Of a stretch of 19,214 nucleotides of DNA, positions 1 to 6,791 are shown piece by piece. The DNA is from Nitrospirota bacterium (GTDB lineage Bacteria > Nitrospirota > Nitrospiria > Nitrospirales > Nitrospiraceae), in NCBI GenBank assembly GCA_016195505.1, contig JACPZN010000181.1, positions 1-19,214 of the forward strand, given 5' to 3'. The translations under genes and the position numbers were made by a program. Position 1 is the stretch's first letter. Every line of letters begins with the position of its first letter. The notes under the pieces were generated by a model. The model was given only the letters and a program-made list of their open reading frames with translations. It had not been told where the DNA came from and made no database searches.

Positions 1-550
1 TTTTGCGTCCCCAATAAAATGCAGGTTGTTTGGCTTGGCAGAAGGGCGCAACTAAGAGAGAAATGGAGCAAGACGAACTACTGAGAGGGGCAAAGTGCGA
101 CAGGCTGCAGACACGATTGAGCGACATTGTGCGACACACACAACTATTTCCATTCTTGGCCTGTCGAGTAGGCTCCTGACCTAGCGCAACCCTCGGCGGT
201 TCAGTCTCAGCGCTTCCGCCACTCCCACGGCGGCACTGGGTAACGATCCACCCATAGCCCGCGCGTCCCTTCTCGCGCCTCCTTTTCTAACTTCTAACCC
301 TTCCAGCGCTGCATCTGCATGCGCCACATTCCATTTACCCATTTCCATCGAGGCAGTGCTACCTGACGCATAGCTCCCCAAGAACATTCCACTGATCTGT
401 TGCAGAATGGGTCATGACGGGTCCTCGCATATGATATACGGGACAATTTTAGGAGGTCCGTGTCTTGCATCACCAGCGAGCTATCATGCAGAGGATCGTG
501 TGGGTCTCACCAGCGATTCCCGTATTTCACAATCTATGTGAGGAGGCAGT
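1..550. other. Left-edge region without a supported gene
   Basis: I see no convincing coding region here. The only sizeable open frame (181-387, minus) is rich in Arg, Ala and Gly, has no recognisable domain and no clear ribosome binding site, so I do not call it. The part just before 551 should carry the promoter and leader of the PepSY-like gene. An AT-rich stretch near 428-447 could be promoter-related, but no clean -35/-10 pair stands out. Confidence 0.5.
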
Positions 551-916
551 ATGAAGATGCTCATGGGAAGGACGACGGCAGTGGTGATTGGTGCGATGCT
601 GGTGCTCAGTGGCCCGGTGTGGAGTGGTGAAAAGGGAAAGGCGAAGAAAGATGAAGTGAAAGAGACGGTCGACATGGCCGCTGCGGCCAAGGTGACAATT
701 GATCAGGCGATCAAGACGGCCTCGGAGAAAGTTGCCGGCAAGGTCGTCGAAGCCGAATTGGAAAAGAAACATGACAAGATCGTGTGGGAAGTCGAGGTCG
801 TCACGGCGGAGAACAAGGTGATGGAAGTCCACATCGATGCGGCGAGTGGCGCGGTGATTGACACGGAAGAGAAACAAGGGGAGCCAAAACGGGAGCGGAA
901 GCAAGCGCACAAATGA
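551..916 (+). CDS. Small exported PepSY-domain-like protein
   Basis: The protein has 121 residues. The N-terminus (about 1-26) is a signal peptide: a Lys/Arg start, a hydrophobic stretch around residues 9-20, then a possible cleavage site near SGPVWSG. Residues 27-40 are very Lys-rich. Residues 47-105 follow the PepSY pattern: an alpha helix (TIDQAIKTASEKVAGKV), then beta strands with KIVWEVEV and a final strand with VMEVHIDAASGAVID. This is a single-domain form. PepSY domains are small periplasmic modules seen in peptidase-inhibiting or sensing proteins; the role here is unknown. The start at 551 is supported by GAGGAGG at 540-546. The gene seems monocistronic, with an inverted repeat (935-990) downstream. 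The family call rests on pattern recognition only. Confidence 0.75.
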   Translation: MKMLMGRTTAVVIGAMLVLSGPVWSGEKGKAKKDEVKETVDMAAAAKVTIDQAIKTASEKVAGKVVEAELEKKHDKIVWEVEVVTAENKVMEVHIDAASGAVIDTEEKQGEPKRERKQAHK

Positions 917-934
917 CCTTCCTGTCCCCAGGCA

Positions 935-990
935 CTCGGCTATGCCACCGTCGTCCTCGTCTCGAACTTAGTTGGGGAGTCATAGCCGAG
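935..990. repeat. 10-bp perfect inverted repeat after the PepSY-like gene
   Basis: CTCGGCTATG (935-944) is exactly complementary to CATAGCCGAG (981-990), with a 36-base spacer. It begins 19 bases after the stop of the upstream gene. No T-run follows, so it is not a classic intrinsic terminator. It could stabilise the mRNA 3' end or be chance. Confidence 0.4.
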
Positions 991-1153
991 CGCTGAGAGA
1001 TGACGCCTCCGAGAGGTCCTGAAGAGTATGTGGGTGCGTCTATCAGTATTCCGGCAAGTATGCAGGGAGAAGGAACGGCGGAGGGGCATCTGATTCTAAG
1101 AACTTTGTGTCCATCTCAACTTCCCGTTGACCCCCAGCGAGGAGAAAAATGGC

Positions 1154-1528
1154 ATGACAACAAAGATCCGTGGAATGAAGCGGAGCACGCGGAATTTCTT
1201 CATTGGGGCAGCCTTTGGACTGCTGATCGCATTGACAGGGAACCCGGCGACAGCTGCGGAAAATTCGGAAACCACTCCTGGCGGGGTGGGGCTACAAGCG
1301 GCTAGCTGGCTGGTTACTATTCCGTATGGGGCCGTGAAGGTCGCGTATGCGCTCGGCGGGGGCATCGTGGGCAGCCTTGCCTGGGCGGTGACTGGAGGAA
1401 ACACCACGGTTGCAAAGGCTGTCTGGATCCCGTCTATAACCGGTGATTACATTGTGCGGCCGGAGAACCTCACCGGGGAGAAGCCTCTCCAGTTCGTGGG
1501 CGGCTCATCAGACAAGCCCACGCCATAA
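1154..1528 (+). CDS. Small exported or membrane-associated protein of unknown function
   Basis: The protein has 124 residues. Residues 1-35 look like a signal peptide: basic KIRGMKRSTR, a hydrophobic core FFIGAAFGLLIALTG, and a possible cleavage site after PATAA. A second weakly hydrophobic, Gly/Ala-rich segment lies at about 49-80 (SWLVTIPYGAVKVAYALGGG, then IVGSLAWAV). The tail contains WIPSITGDYIVRPENLTG and ends Pro-rich. I know no named domain with this pattern; short proteins of this general look (signal peptide, Gly-rich segment, then a W-PSI-GDY-P motif) occur in Nitrospira-like genomes as hypothetical proteins, from memory. I chose ATG 1154 because GAGGAG (1139-1144) sits 9 bases upstream. 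An in-frame start at 1127 would add residues without a ribosome site. Confidence 0.65.
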   Translation: MTTKIRGMKRSTRNFFIGAAFGLLIALTGNPATAAENSETTPGGVGLQAASWLVTIPYGAVKVAYALGGGIVGSLAWAVTGGNTTVAKAVWIPSITGDYIVRPENLTGEKPLQFVGGSSDKPTP

Positions 1529-1776
1529 TGTCTTGCCCCGAAACGAGAGTGTTTGGCGTCTCTTCCAGGTAGACCCTGTGTCCCGCCTCGCTGTGCGCCA
1601 CTCCCAATGGCACGGGGTGAAGCTCAGCCCACAACCCTTTTCGTGCTTTCCGTCGCTTCCAACTATTCCAGCGTGACATTGCCCAGCGCATACTTCCGAT
1701 GCCACCAGCACCAGCCGTCCGTGACCAACCTGTGGTTGGCGTTGGTGCCATCATCAGGCAGTTCACACGAGCAATG

Positions 1777-2406
1777 TTACCGTTTCCTAAAGCTGCAATA
1801 CAGGAGAGCTTGTTCAACTCCCAGCGGTGTTCGATCGAGCTCATTCGCGCTTTTCACCAACTCAAAGTCCGCACCGAGCTCATCTGCCAGACTTGCGGGA
1901 CTATATCTGACAACGTTCAGCCCACTGCATCGTGTCGGTCCGCATTGCGTCGGTCCTTCAGGCGTGAAGGTCGCTACGATCACATGGCCATCGCGCCTCA
2001 CCGCGTGGCGGATGGTCTCCACGTACCGGCGACGCTCTTCTGGCTGTAGGAGGAAATGAAATACGGCCCGGTCGTGCCACACATCATAGCAGTGACGTGG
2101 GAGCTCGACCGTGGTGATGTCACCCTCGATCCAGGTCACCTCAGCAGCACGAGCGCGGAGGCGTTGCCGCGTGAGCTCGAGCGCTCTTTCAACAATATCA
2201 AGTACTGTTACGTGCTGATAGCCCTCTGTGAGAAGTTCATCCACGAGGCGGGAAGTCCCTCCGCCCACATCAATGATCTGAGCTTCCTTGCTGGCTCCGG
2301 TGCTATGGATCAGTTCTAACGAGAGACGTGGGTACTCTTCGTACCAACTAAGTTGGGCCGGATCGAACGTGTGATAAATGCGTTCCCAATGCGCTTTGGC
2401 ATCCAT
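1777..2406 (-). CDS. Class I SAM-dependent methyltransferase
   Basis: The protein has 209 residues, a usual length for a stand-alone methyltransferase domain. Motif I (SAM binding) is IIDVGGGTSRLVDELL at about residues 44-59. The acidic end of strand 2 is VTVLDIVERAL (about 66-76). A WIEGDITT segment (about 91-98) fits the adenine-contacting loop, and YDVWHDRAVFHFL (about 105-117) matches motif IV and its hydrophobic continuation. A GPTRCSGLNVVRYS segment near 152-165 is typical of a family of small methyltransferases with unknown substrate. AAGGAGG lies about 14 bases and AAGGA just before the start at 2406. It is convergent to the gene ending at 1528. Nothing in the sequence identifies the substrate; it lacks the paired cysteines expected of ArsM. 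Confidence 0.85.
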   Translation of the reverse strand: MDAKAHWERIYHTFDPAQLSWYEEYPRLSLELIHSTGASKEAQIIDVGGGTSRLVDELLTEGYQHVTVLDIVERALELTRQRLRARAAEVTWIEGDITTVELPRHCYDVWHDRAVFHFLLQPEERRRYVETIRHAVRRDGHVIVATFTPEGPTQCGPTRCSGLNVVRYSPASLADELGADFELVKSANELDRTPLGVEQALLYCSFRKR

Positions 2407-3277
2407 TCCTTGAGCCCTCCTTTTCCGCTAGCAGTTAGCATGGCCTCGATACAGATGCATAGGTGAGGCTGAGTAGGTGAAGCGAGAGAAAGATTCCGTT
2501 CGGCATACTTTACGCTGGATTTCGGAAGCCCCCACCCGCTCAAGGACGACATCACGAGATAGCCTATGCTTCCAATACCGCTGCGTCGACTGGAGGTGCC
2601 TGGCTTAAGGCCATACAGGCTCTGCATCCGGAAGTCAACTAAGAGGCAACCCCAACAAGGTGTGCCAGCGCTGCCCTTTTCATCTTGGATTCTCCTCCCG
2701 CCTCATGCACTTGGCCTGCTCGTACCGATAGGCTGGTTATTGAGACGAAAGACTTTCCTCTTTAGAATGAGCAATTGGTGTGCGCAGCATCGGCAGATGC
2801 GTAAATGCAGGGTTGTATTGATACTCAAGGTGTTATTCATGTGATGGCTTTGTCGGAAGGCTTGGACCGAGAGTCAGATTGCCCCAACTGATCCAGGATT
2901 GACTGGTGCAATACTCCCCAACAGAAATAGAACTTCATAAGTGATTCGGTGATCAGTCTTGACCTGACGGGTAGCTCCCCCGATTGATTTCTCGCGAAGG
3001 ACGGTTATCTTGTAGCTGAGCGGAGGCCTCGGTGAGAGGAACACTCCATGTAATCGAGGTCAAGCGCAGGGGCGGTGAGCAGGCCCGCCAGGATAAGCGG
3101 GAAGCCTAAAACTCCTCCAAGACCTCCACATGTATAACGAGCTCTCTGGACTCCGCTCTGCTTTTGTTTTTTCTTTCAGACACTCCCATTACGTTGGTGT
3201 TGCGTTTGGGAAACCTATTAGTCGGAGTTTTCGTGCGCAATTATGGGCGGGACTTCGAAGTGAAGCAATATGGTCAT

Positions 3278-3316
3278 AAAAAAACGGCCCACTCTCGTGT
3301 GGAATCGCGGGGGCCG
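3278..3316 (-). terminator. Intrinsic terminator, minus strand
   Basis: On the minus strand CGGCCC (3316-3311) pairs perfectly with GGGCCG (3290-3285) across a 20-base loop, followed directly by seven T (3284-3278). This is the clearest intrinsic terminator in the window. The closing-stem arm of the candidate RNA (3299-3307) lies inside its loop, so the two pairings may compete. Confidence 0.65.
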
Positions 3317-3461
3317 CCAACTGGCCGGAATCAGGTTCGGCAATCCTTTAGTCGCTTAACGTCGATTGCCCCGCGCCTCCCTTTTCGTTCGGGCTCCCAA
3401 TTGAGAGCCGTGCCTAATGGCACCGATCATCGATGGCGCGTCCCTTGAACCCCGATCCCAC
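3278..3461 (-). ncRNA. Candidate structured RNA ending in an intrinsic terminator
   Basis: Read on the minus strand, this stretch has several complementary segments. A closing stem pairs 3453-3461 with 3299-3307 (9 pairs, one a G-U). CGCGCC/GGCGCG pairs 3435-3440 with 3372-3377 and encloses two hairpins, 3419-3423/3410-3414 (GTGCC-TAAT-GGCAC) and 3405-3409/3392-3396. A 7-bp stem pairs 3364-3370 with 3339-3345. The 3' end is a GC stem plus seven T. It could be a free-standing small RNA or the 3' untranslated part of the zinc-ribbon gene 200 bases upstream. I do not recognise a known RNA family. Confidence 0.35.
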
Positions 3462-3658
3462 TACTGAAACAGCGCCCGCGTCCTTTGCACGCTGGCTGCA
3501 CAAGAGCGGGTCACACTCTTGAGGGTGCCGACCTCTCTCGGCTCAAGCCACCTCCTTCAGTAGCTAGATAATCTCGGTCTTGTCGGAATCAACAAGGGCA
3601 AGATGCCTCACCGAACGGCAGGCTGTGGCATTACAGGACCTGACGAGATTGTGGGGGC

Positions 3659-3883
3659 CTAATTGAGGCGGGCCTTGCCTTTACCAGCAAAGAGTTTTTC
3701 AGCTTCGACCCGCGCGAGGTCTTTCCGGCGATGGGCGAGAATGACCGGATCGATCCGCTCGCCGCAGCTCACGCAACGCCAGTCGGTCGATCCGATCTCG
3801 AACACTCGTTCTTCCAGCATAAGCCCACCGCAGCGATGGCACCGATCGGTCTGAGTGTTCTTGGCGGCAACAACCTTGGTCAT
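3659..3883 (-). CDS. Small zinc-ribbon protein
   Basis: The protein has 74 residues. It carries two CxxC pairs, CHRC (15-18) and CVSC (37-40), in the arrangement of a treble-clef or rubredoxin-like zinc ribbon: DRCHRCGGLMLEERVF, then DWRCVSCGERIDP. A basic and charged helix follows (AHRRKDLARVEAEKLF) and a Lys/Arg-rich tail. Such small ribbons often bind nucleic acid or ribosomes, but no function can be assigned. I chose ATG 3883, since AGGAGGAA lies about 9 bases upstream on the minus strand; a longer frame to 3985 would add residues that do not look like protein. A short inverted repeat, GATAGA-TG-TCTATC (3909-3922), sits upstream and might be an operator. Confidence 0.75.
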   Translation of the reverse strand: MTKVVAAKNTQTDRCHRCGGLMLEERVFEIGSTDWRCVSCGERIDPVILAHRRKDLARVEAEKLFAGKGKARLN

Positions 3884-4116
3884 GAACAGATTCCTCCTTC
3901 TCTCTATAGATAGATGTCTATCGGAGCCACCAAGATGGAAAAGGATTCGTCCTCGACACAAGAAAACCAATGGCGAAAGAGGCAACAGCTCGCAGGTATC
4001 ATCTGCCCCGTAATGCCACAGATTTCCTCGCTCTTTTTGCCAAACGAAAGTCCATCAGCCCTCTAACCAGCTGCATTTTCAAGAGGTGCCTATATGGCCT
4101 TCGGGTTTCGGACCCA

Positions 4117-4132
4117 TGGCACCGTCGATGCA
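4117..4132 (+). promoter_or_regulatory. Sigma-54-type promoter match (-24/-12)
   Basis: TGGCAC-cgtcg-ATGCA matches the sigma-54 consensus TGGCAC-N5-TTGCA at all but one position, with the GG and GC doublets 12 bases apart as required. It would start RNA near 4143, about 29 bases before the ATG at 4172, leaving room for the GGAGGA site at 4161-4166. I could not identify enhancer sites for an activator. Confidence 0.5.
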
Positions 4133-4171
4133 GTGTCTCCTTTAGGCAATGGTCGTTACAGGAGGAAGACG

Positions 4172-4390
4172 ATGGTACAAACGGCGACGACTCAAACCGT
4201 GATGGATATTGTGCTTCGCTCCCCAGGTTGCGACCTGGAGGAAGTAGTCCTCGAGTGTCGGAGTCTCACCTGGAATCAAGTGTTTCTCGAGATCGATCGA
4301 CTCAGCCGCGAGGGTTACGTGATTCTGAACTTACAACGACCAGGGCATTACAGCATCCGGCCTGCCCAGCCGAGCATCAGACTTTCATAA
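4172..4390 (+). CDS. Small winged-helix-like protein upstream of Hsp20
   Basis: The protein has 72 residues. Residues 7-55 fit a small winged-helix fold: a first helix (TQTVMDIVLRSPG), a second (CDLEEVVLECRS), a likely recognition helix (TWNQVFLEIDRLSREG), and a wing (YVILNLQRPGHYSIRP). This looks like the compact DNA-binding modules of the MarR or GntR type without an effector domain. It may regulate the genes that follow. ATG 4172 is supported by GGAGGA at 4161-4166; an upstream in-frame ATG at 4094 would overlap the promoter match and has no ribosome site. The Hsp20 gene begins 21 bases after its stop, so the two are probably cotranscribed. The fold call is by eye. Confidence 0.65.
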   Translation: MVQTATTQTVMDIVLRSPGCDLEEVVLECRSLTWNQVFLEIDRLSREGYVILNLQRPGHYSIRPAQPSIRLS

Positions 4391-4411
4391 CCACACAAAG
4401 GAGGGATAGTC

Positions 4412-4885
4412 ATGACCGCATTAACCAGATGGGAACCAATGATGCGCTGGAATCCGTTCAAGGAAATGGAAGAGATGGAGAAACGACTCTCGAGCTTCTT
4501 TGGCCGTGTGCCGGTTGGCACCAACGGTGACAAGAATGAGGCGATCACCGTCGCTGAATGGTCGCCGCTGGTAGACATCTCGGAAGATGACAAGGAATAC
4601 CTTATCAAGGCCGAGATTCCTGAGATGAAAAAAGAGGACATCAAGTTGAACATCCATGACGACGTCCTCACGATCACAGGTGAACGAAAGTACGAAAAGG
4701 AAGAAAAGAATAAGAAGTACCATAGGGTCGAGCGCGCTTACGGCAGCTTCATGAGGAGCTTTACGCTGCCGGAAGATGCGGACGGGAGCAAGGTGGGGGC
4801 CGAGTACAAGGATGGCGTGCTGAAGGTCCATCTTCCGAAGTCGGAGAAAGCCAAGCCTAAAGCAATCGAGGTGAAGGTGGCCTGA
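4412..4885 (+). CDS. Hsp20/alpha-crystallin small heat-shock protein
   Basis: The protein has 157 residues, a typical bacterial Hsp20. The N-terminus has the familiar RWEPMMRWNPFKEMEEMEKR start. The alpha-crystallin domain spans about 48-150: WSPLVDISEDDKEYLIKAEIPEMKKEDIK, then VLTITGERKYEKEE, then RAYGSFMRSFTLPEDAD, and the GVLKVHLPK signature near 135-143. The tail ends in IEVKVA, a short form of the I-x-I/V motif that docks between subunits. These ATP-independent holdase chaperones form oligomers and bind unfolding proteins. AAAGGAGG lies just before the start. The gene heads a run of stress genes on the same strand. Confidence 0.95.
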   Translation: MTALTRWEPMMRWNPFKEMEEMEKRLSSFFGRVPVGTNGDKNEAITVAEWSPLVDISEDDKEYLIKAEIPEMKKEDIKLNIHDDVLTITGERKYEKEEKNKKYHRVERAYGSFMRSFTLPEDADGSKVGAEYKDGVLKVHLPKSEKAKPKAIEVKVA

Positions 4886-4904
4886 CTGCAAGAAGGAGGG
4901 AAAC

Positions 4905-5060
4905 ATGTTTCGCCATCCCAAATATCTCGAAATTCCGTGGGACGTGCATTGGCATGAGGGAGAGACCGAGTCTCAGCGTCACCTCTGGTGGTTGATCGCG
5001 CTGCTGATCTTGCTGGCCATGTTCTTGATCGGAGTCGGCGTCACGAGCGGTCTTATGTAG
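4905..5060 (+). CDS. 51-residue single-span membrane protein
   Basis: A short gene starts 19 bases after hsp20 with GGAGGG (4895-4900) five bases before the ATG. The product has a soluble N-terminus (MFRHPKYLEIPWDVHWHEGE), then one transmembrane helix at about 28-48 (LWWLIALLILLAMFLIGVGV). The likely orientation is N-in or N-out depending on the His/Arg-rich start; I cannot decide. The clear ribosome site, tight spacing and clean hydrophobic helix argue for a real gene. No family is recognised. A membrane protein behind a small heat-shock protein could tether or signal envelope stress, but this is speculation. Confidence 0.7.
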   Translation: MFRHPKYLEIPWDVHWHEGETESQRHLWWLIALLILLAMFLIGVGVTSGLM

Positions 5061-5067
5061 GTTAAGA

Positions 5068-5136
5068 GGTCTGTCTGGTCCGTTTGGTCTCTCAGGTTGT
5101 GCTGATAAACCAAAGGAACCAGACAAACCTGACAGA
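5068..5136. repeat. Long imperfect hairpin built of 9-bp units
   Basis: The left arm has four tandem degenerate 9-mers starting with GGT (5068-5103: GGTCTGTCT, GGTCCGTTT, GGTCTCTCA, GGTTGTGCT). The right arm (5108-5127) is complementary to 5070-5089 at nearly all positions. The hairpin lies between the small membrane protein and the phosphoribosyltransferase and ends two bases before the latter's ribosome binding site. It may act as a processing site or partial terminator. Its design is like that of the element at 12020-12122. Confidence 0.6.
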
Positions 5137-5148
5137 CAAGGAATTGTT

Positions 5149-5820
5149 GTGGTCTTTAAGAACCGTGAAGAGGCCGGTCGTCGGCTCGTCGAACAACTGA
5201 TCCATTACCGCGACCATCCGGCGGCCCTCATCCTAGCGCTTCCCCGGGGGGGTGTGGCAGTCGGTTACCAGCTGAGCCTGGGACTGCATCTTCCACTCGA
5301 CGTCTTCATCACCCGTAAGCTGGGAGCGCCGGACAATCCCGAATACGCATTAGGAGCTGTGGGTGAGACTGGGACGATTTATCTGAATCCAGAAGCGGTG
5401 ACGGCGTTCGGCCTCACCCACGCGGACATCAAGGAGCTCGTTCAGGCGCAGCAGCAGGAGATCACTCGCCGGCAGGCCCTCTATCGCCAGGGCCGCCAGC
5501 TCCCTGTGCTCACCGACCGTACCGTCATTCTCGTGGACGATGGAATCGCCACTGGTTCCACGTTTTTCGCGTCCGTCCAGTCCATCAGGCAGTTGAAGCC
5601 GCGACACCTGATTGGAGCTATCCCGGTCGGGCCGCTAGAGACTATCCGAGAAGTCCGCACGCAGGTGGATGAATTGGTGGTCCTTGCCACACCGGATCCG
5701 TTCTGGGCCGTGGGCAACCACTACGTGGACTTCACCCAGGTCGACGATCATGATGTCGTGGAGTATTTGAACCTGGCTGAAGAAGCGATGCGCGAGCGTA
5801 CGCAGCCTTTTTCGGCCTAA
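5149..5820 (+). CDS. Phosphoribosyltransferase-family protein
   Basis: The protein has 223 residues. The PRPP-binding loop VILVDDGIATGSTFFASV lies at about 126-143 and is canonical for type I phosphoribosyltransferases. The N-terminal half has ALPRGGVAVGYQLSLGL (30-46) and DVFITRKLGAPDNPEYALGAVGE (51-73), a pattern shared by predicted phosphoribosyltransferases found next to stress genes, including one in the mycobacterial dormancy regulon. Whether it makes or breaks a nucleotide is unknown. I chose the GTG at 5149 because AAGGAA (5138-5143) is five bases upstream and no ATG fits. The next gene's ribosome site starts six bases after its stop, suggesting an operon. Confidence 0.85.
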   Translation: MVFKNREEAGRRLVEQLIHYRDHPAALILALPRGGVAVGYQLSLGLHLPLDVFITRKLGAPDNPEYALGAVGETGTIYLNPEAVTAFGLTHADIKELVQAQQQEITRRQALYRQGRQLPVLTDRTVILVDDGIATGSTFFASVQSIRQLKPRHLIGAIPVGPLETIREVRTQVDELVVLATPDPFWAVGNHYVDFTQVDDHDVVEYLNLAEEAMRERTQPFSA

Positions 5821-5836
5821 GGATTAAGGAGCATTC

Positions 5837-6272
5837 ATGGCCGCAAAAACCAAAACGCCGGCTGGCCTGGGCGCCAGGCGCGGTTTGCCCCGGGTGCAAG
5901 GCGGTATTCCATAAGGGCCACTGGAGTTGGGCCACCCCGCCGTCTGATGCGCATGAAACCCTGTGTCCTGCCTGTCACAGGATTCATGATAAGTACCCGA
6001 AAGGCTTTCTGACCCTGAAAGGTGCGTTCCCTCGCCAAGAACACGACCAGGTCATGGGTGTGGTCAAGAACACGGAAGCCAAGGAGAACAAAGAGCACCC
6101 GCTTGCGCGAATCATGGGCATAAAGGAAAAGCCTGAAGGGGTGGTCGTCTCCACGACCGACACGCACTTGCCCCGACAGATCGGCGAAGCGCTGAAGCAC
6201 GCCTATCACGGTGAACTGGAGTTGCATTACGACAAGGACGAAGAATTCGTGCGAGTGACGTGGACGAGATGA
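5837..6272 (+). pseudogene. BCAM0308-like zinc protein gene, frameshifted near its start
   Basis: An ATG at 5837 follows a good AAGGAG (5826-5831) but its frame stops after 25 codons. The frame one base over is open from before 5838 to 6272 and encodes the rest of a BCAM0308-like protein: CPGC, FHKGHWSW, CPACHRIHDKYPKG, KENKEHPLARIMGI, TTDTHLPRQIGEALKHAYHGELELHYDKDEEFVRV. Removing one A from the run of five at 5845-5849 joins the frames and gives a smooth N-terminus (MAAKPKRRLAWAPGAVCPGC). The two CxxC pairs suggest a zinc site. No other start in the long frame has a ribosome site except ATG 6054, which would remove the zinc motifs. It may be a real lesion, a slippage site, or an assembly error. 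Confidence 0.7.
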
Positions 6273-6301
6273 GATCCGGAACCGGTCTCAAGGAGGGCAG
6301 C

Positions 6302-6769
6302 ATGAGGGTTGAAGACATCATGACACGAGACGTCCAGTGCTGCGGCCCGGAGACGAATCTCGCGGCAGCAGCCAAAATGATGTGGGACAGCGACTGCGGC
6401 GCGCTGCCGATCTTGAACGTGCAGGGACAAGTCATGGGTGTGATTACCGATCGTGATATCTGCATGGCTGCTTCGACGAAAAACAAACCCCCCTCGTTCA
6501 TTACGGCGTGGGAAACCGCCTCAGGGAAGGCCGTCACATGCCGCCTCGATGACGACATCCATACGGCTATGGATCTCATGGAGCGAGAACGGATTCGACG
6601 CCTGCCGGTCGTCGATGAGGACGGTATTCTGCAAGGGATCTTGTCGATGAACGATCTCGTGCTGGCGGCTGGCGACCATCGTGGCCGGAGTGCACCGGAG
6701 TTGTCGCTCGCAGAAGTCGTAGGGACGTTGAAAGGCATCTGTGCCCACCGCGCATTAGTCGGAATTTGA
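6302..6769 (+). CDS. Protein with two CBS domains
   Basis: The protein has 155 residues made almost entirely of a CBS pair. CBS1 is about 1-58 (VEDIMTRDVQCCGPETNLAAAA, then GALPILNVQGQVMGVITDRDI). CBS2 is about 70-125 (AVTCRLDDDIHTAMDLME, then RIRRLPVVDEDGILQGILSMNDLV). Such stand-alone pairs bind adenine nucleotides in the cleft and signal energy state to partners. They are frequent in hypoxia and stress regulons, for example Hrp1 of M. tuberculosis. The start at 6302 is supported by AAGGAGG (6290-6296). An earlier ATG at 6260 in the same frame overlaps the preceding gene and lacks such a site. Spacing to the neighbours (29 and 22 bases) fits one operon. Confidence 0.92.
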   Translation: MRVEDIMTRDVQCCGPETNLAAAAKMMWDSDCGALPILNVQGQVMGVITDRDICMAASTKNKPPSFITAWETASGKAVTCRLDDDIHTAMDLMERERIRRLPVVDEDGILQGILSMNDLVLAAGDHRGRSAPELSLAEVVGTLKGICAHRALVGI

Positions 6770-6791
6770 TGCATGACAAAGGGAGGAAACG

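Larger units (their letters stand above)
2407..3658. other. 1.25-kb region without a supported protein gene
   Basis: Several open frames occur on both strands (for example 2566-2844 and 3164-3448), but their translations lack domain patterns, ribosome binding sites and sensible composition. I see no tRNA, rRNA, transposase fragment or CRISPR. The right part (3278-3461) contains a dense set of inverted repeats and a minus-strand terminator, reported separately as a candidate RNA. A further hairpin, CAAGAG (3501-3506) with CTCTTG (3516-3521), lies just upstream of it in the minus direction. Confidence 0.6.

Noticed and set aside
181..387. Minus-strand open frame of 68 codons near the left edge
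   Set aside because: No ribosome site and no domain; Arg/Ala/Gly-rich translation typical of a chance frame in GC-rich DNA.
1553..2059. Plus-strand frame of 168 codons
   Set aside because: It lies opposite the methyltransferase and its translation is low-complexity Ser/Arg/Pro; a shadow frame.
1777..2406. Methyltransferase as an ArsM arsenite methylase
   Set aside because: It lacks the conserved cysteines that bind As(III) and lies 10 kb from the ars operon.
3335..3370. Possible integron attC site (GCTTAAC near 3354-3360)
   Set aside because: The sequence fits RYYYAAC, but no matching GTTRRRY core or integrase is present.
3164..3448. Plus-strand frame of 94 codons
   Set aside because: Overlaps the hairpin-rich region and terminator, has no ribosome site and no recognisable motif.
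3440..3460. tRNA-like T-arm (GGTTCAAGG on the minus strand)
   Set aside because: The bases after the loop do not pair, and no acceptor or anticodon arm can be drawn.
3970..4530. Plus-strand frame of 186 codons across the winged-helix and hsp20 starts
   Set aside because: It overlaps two genes with better ribosome sites and clear protein patterns in another frame.
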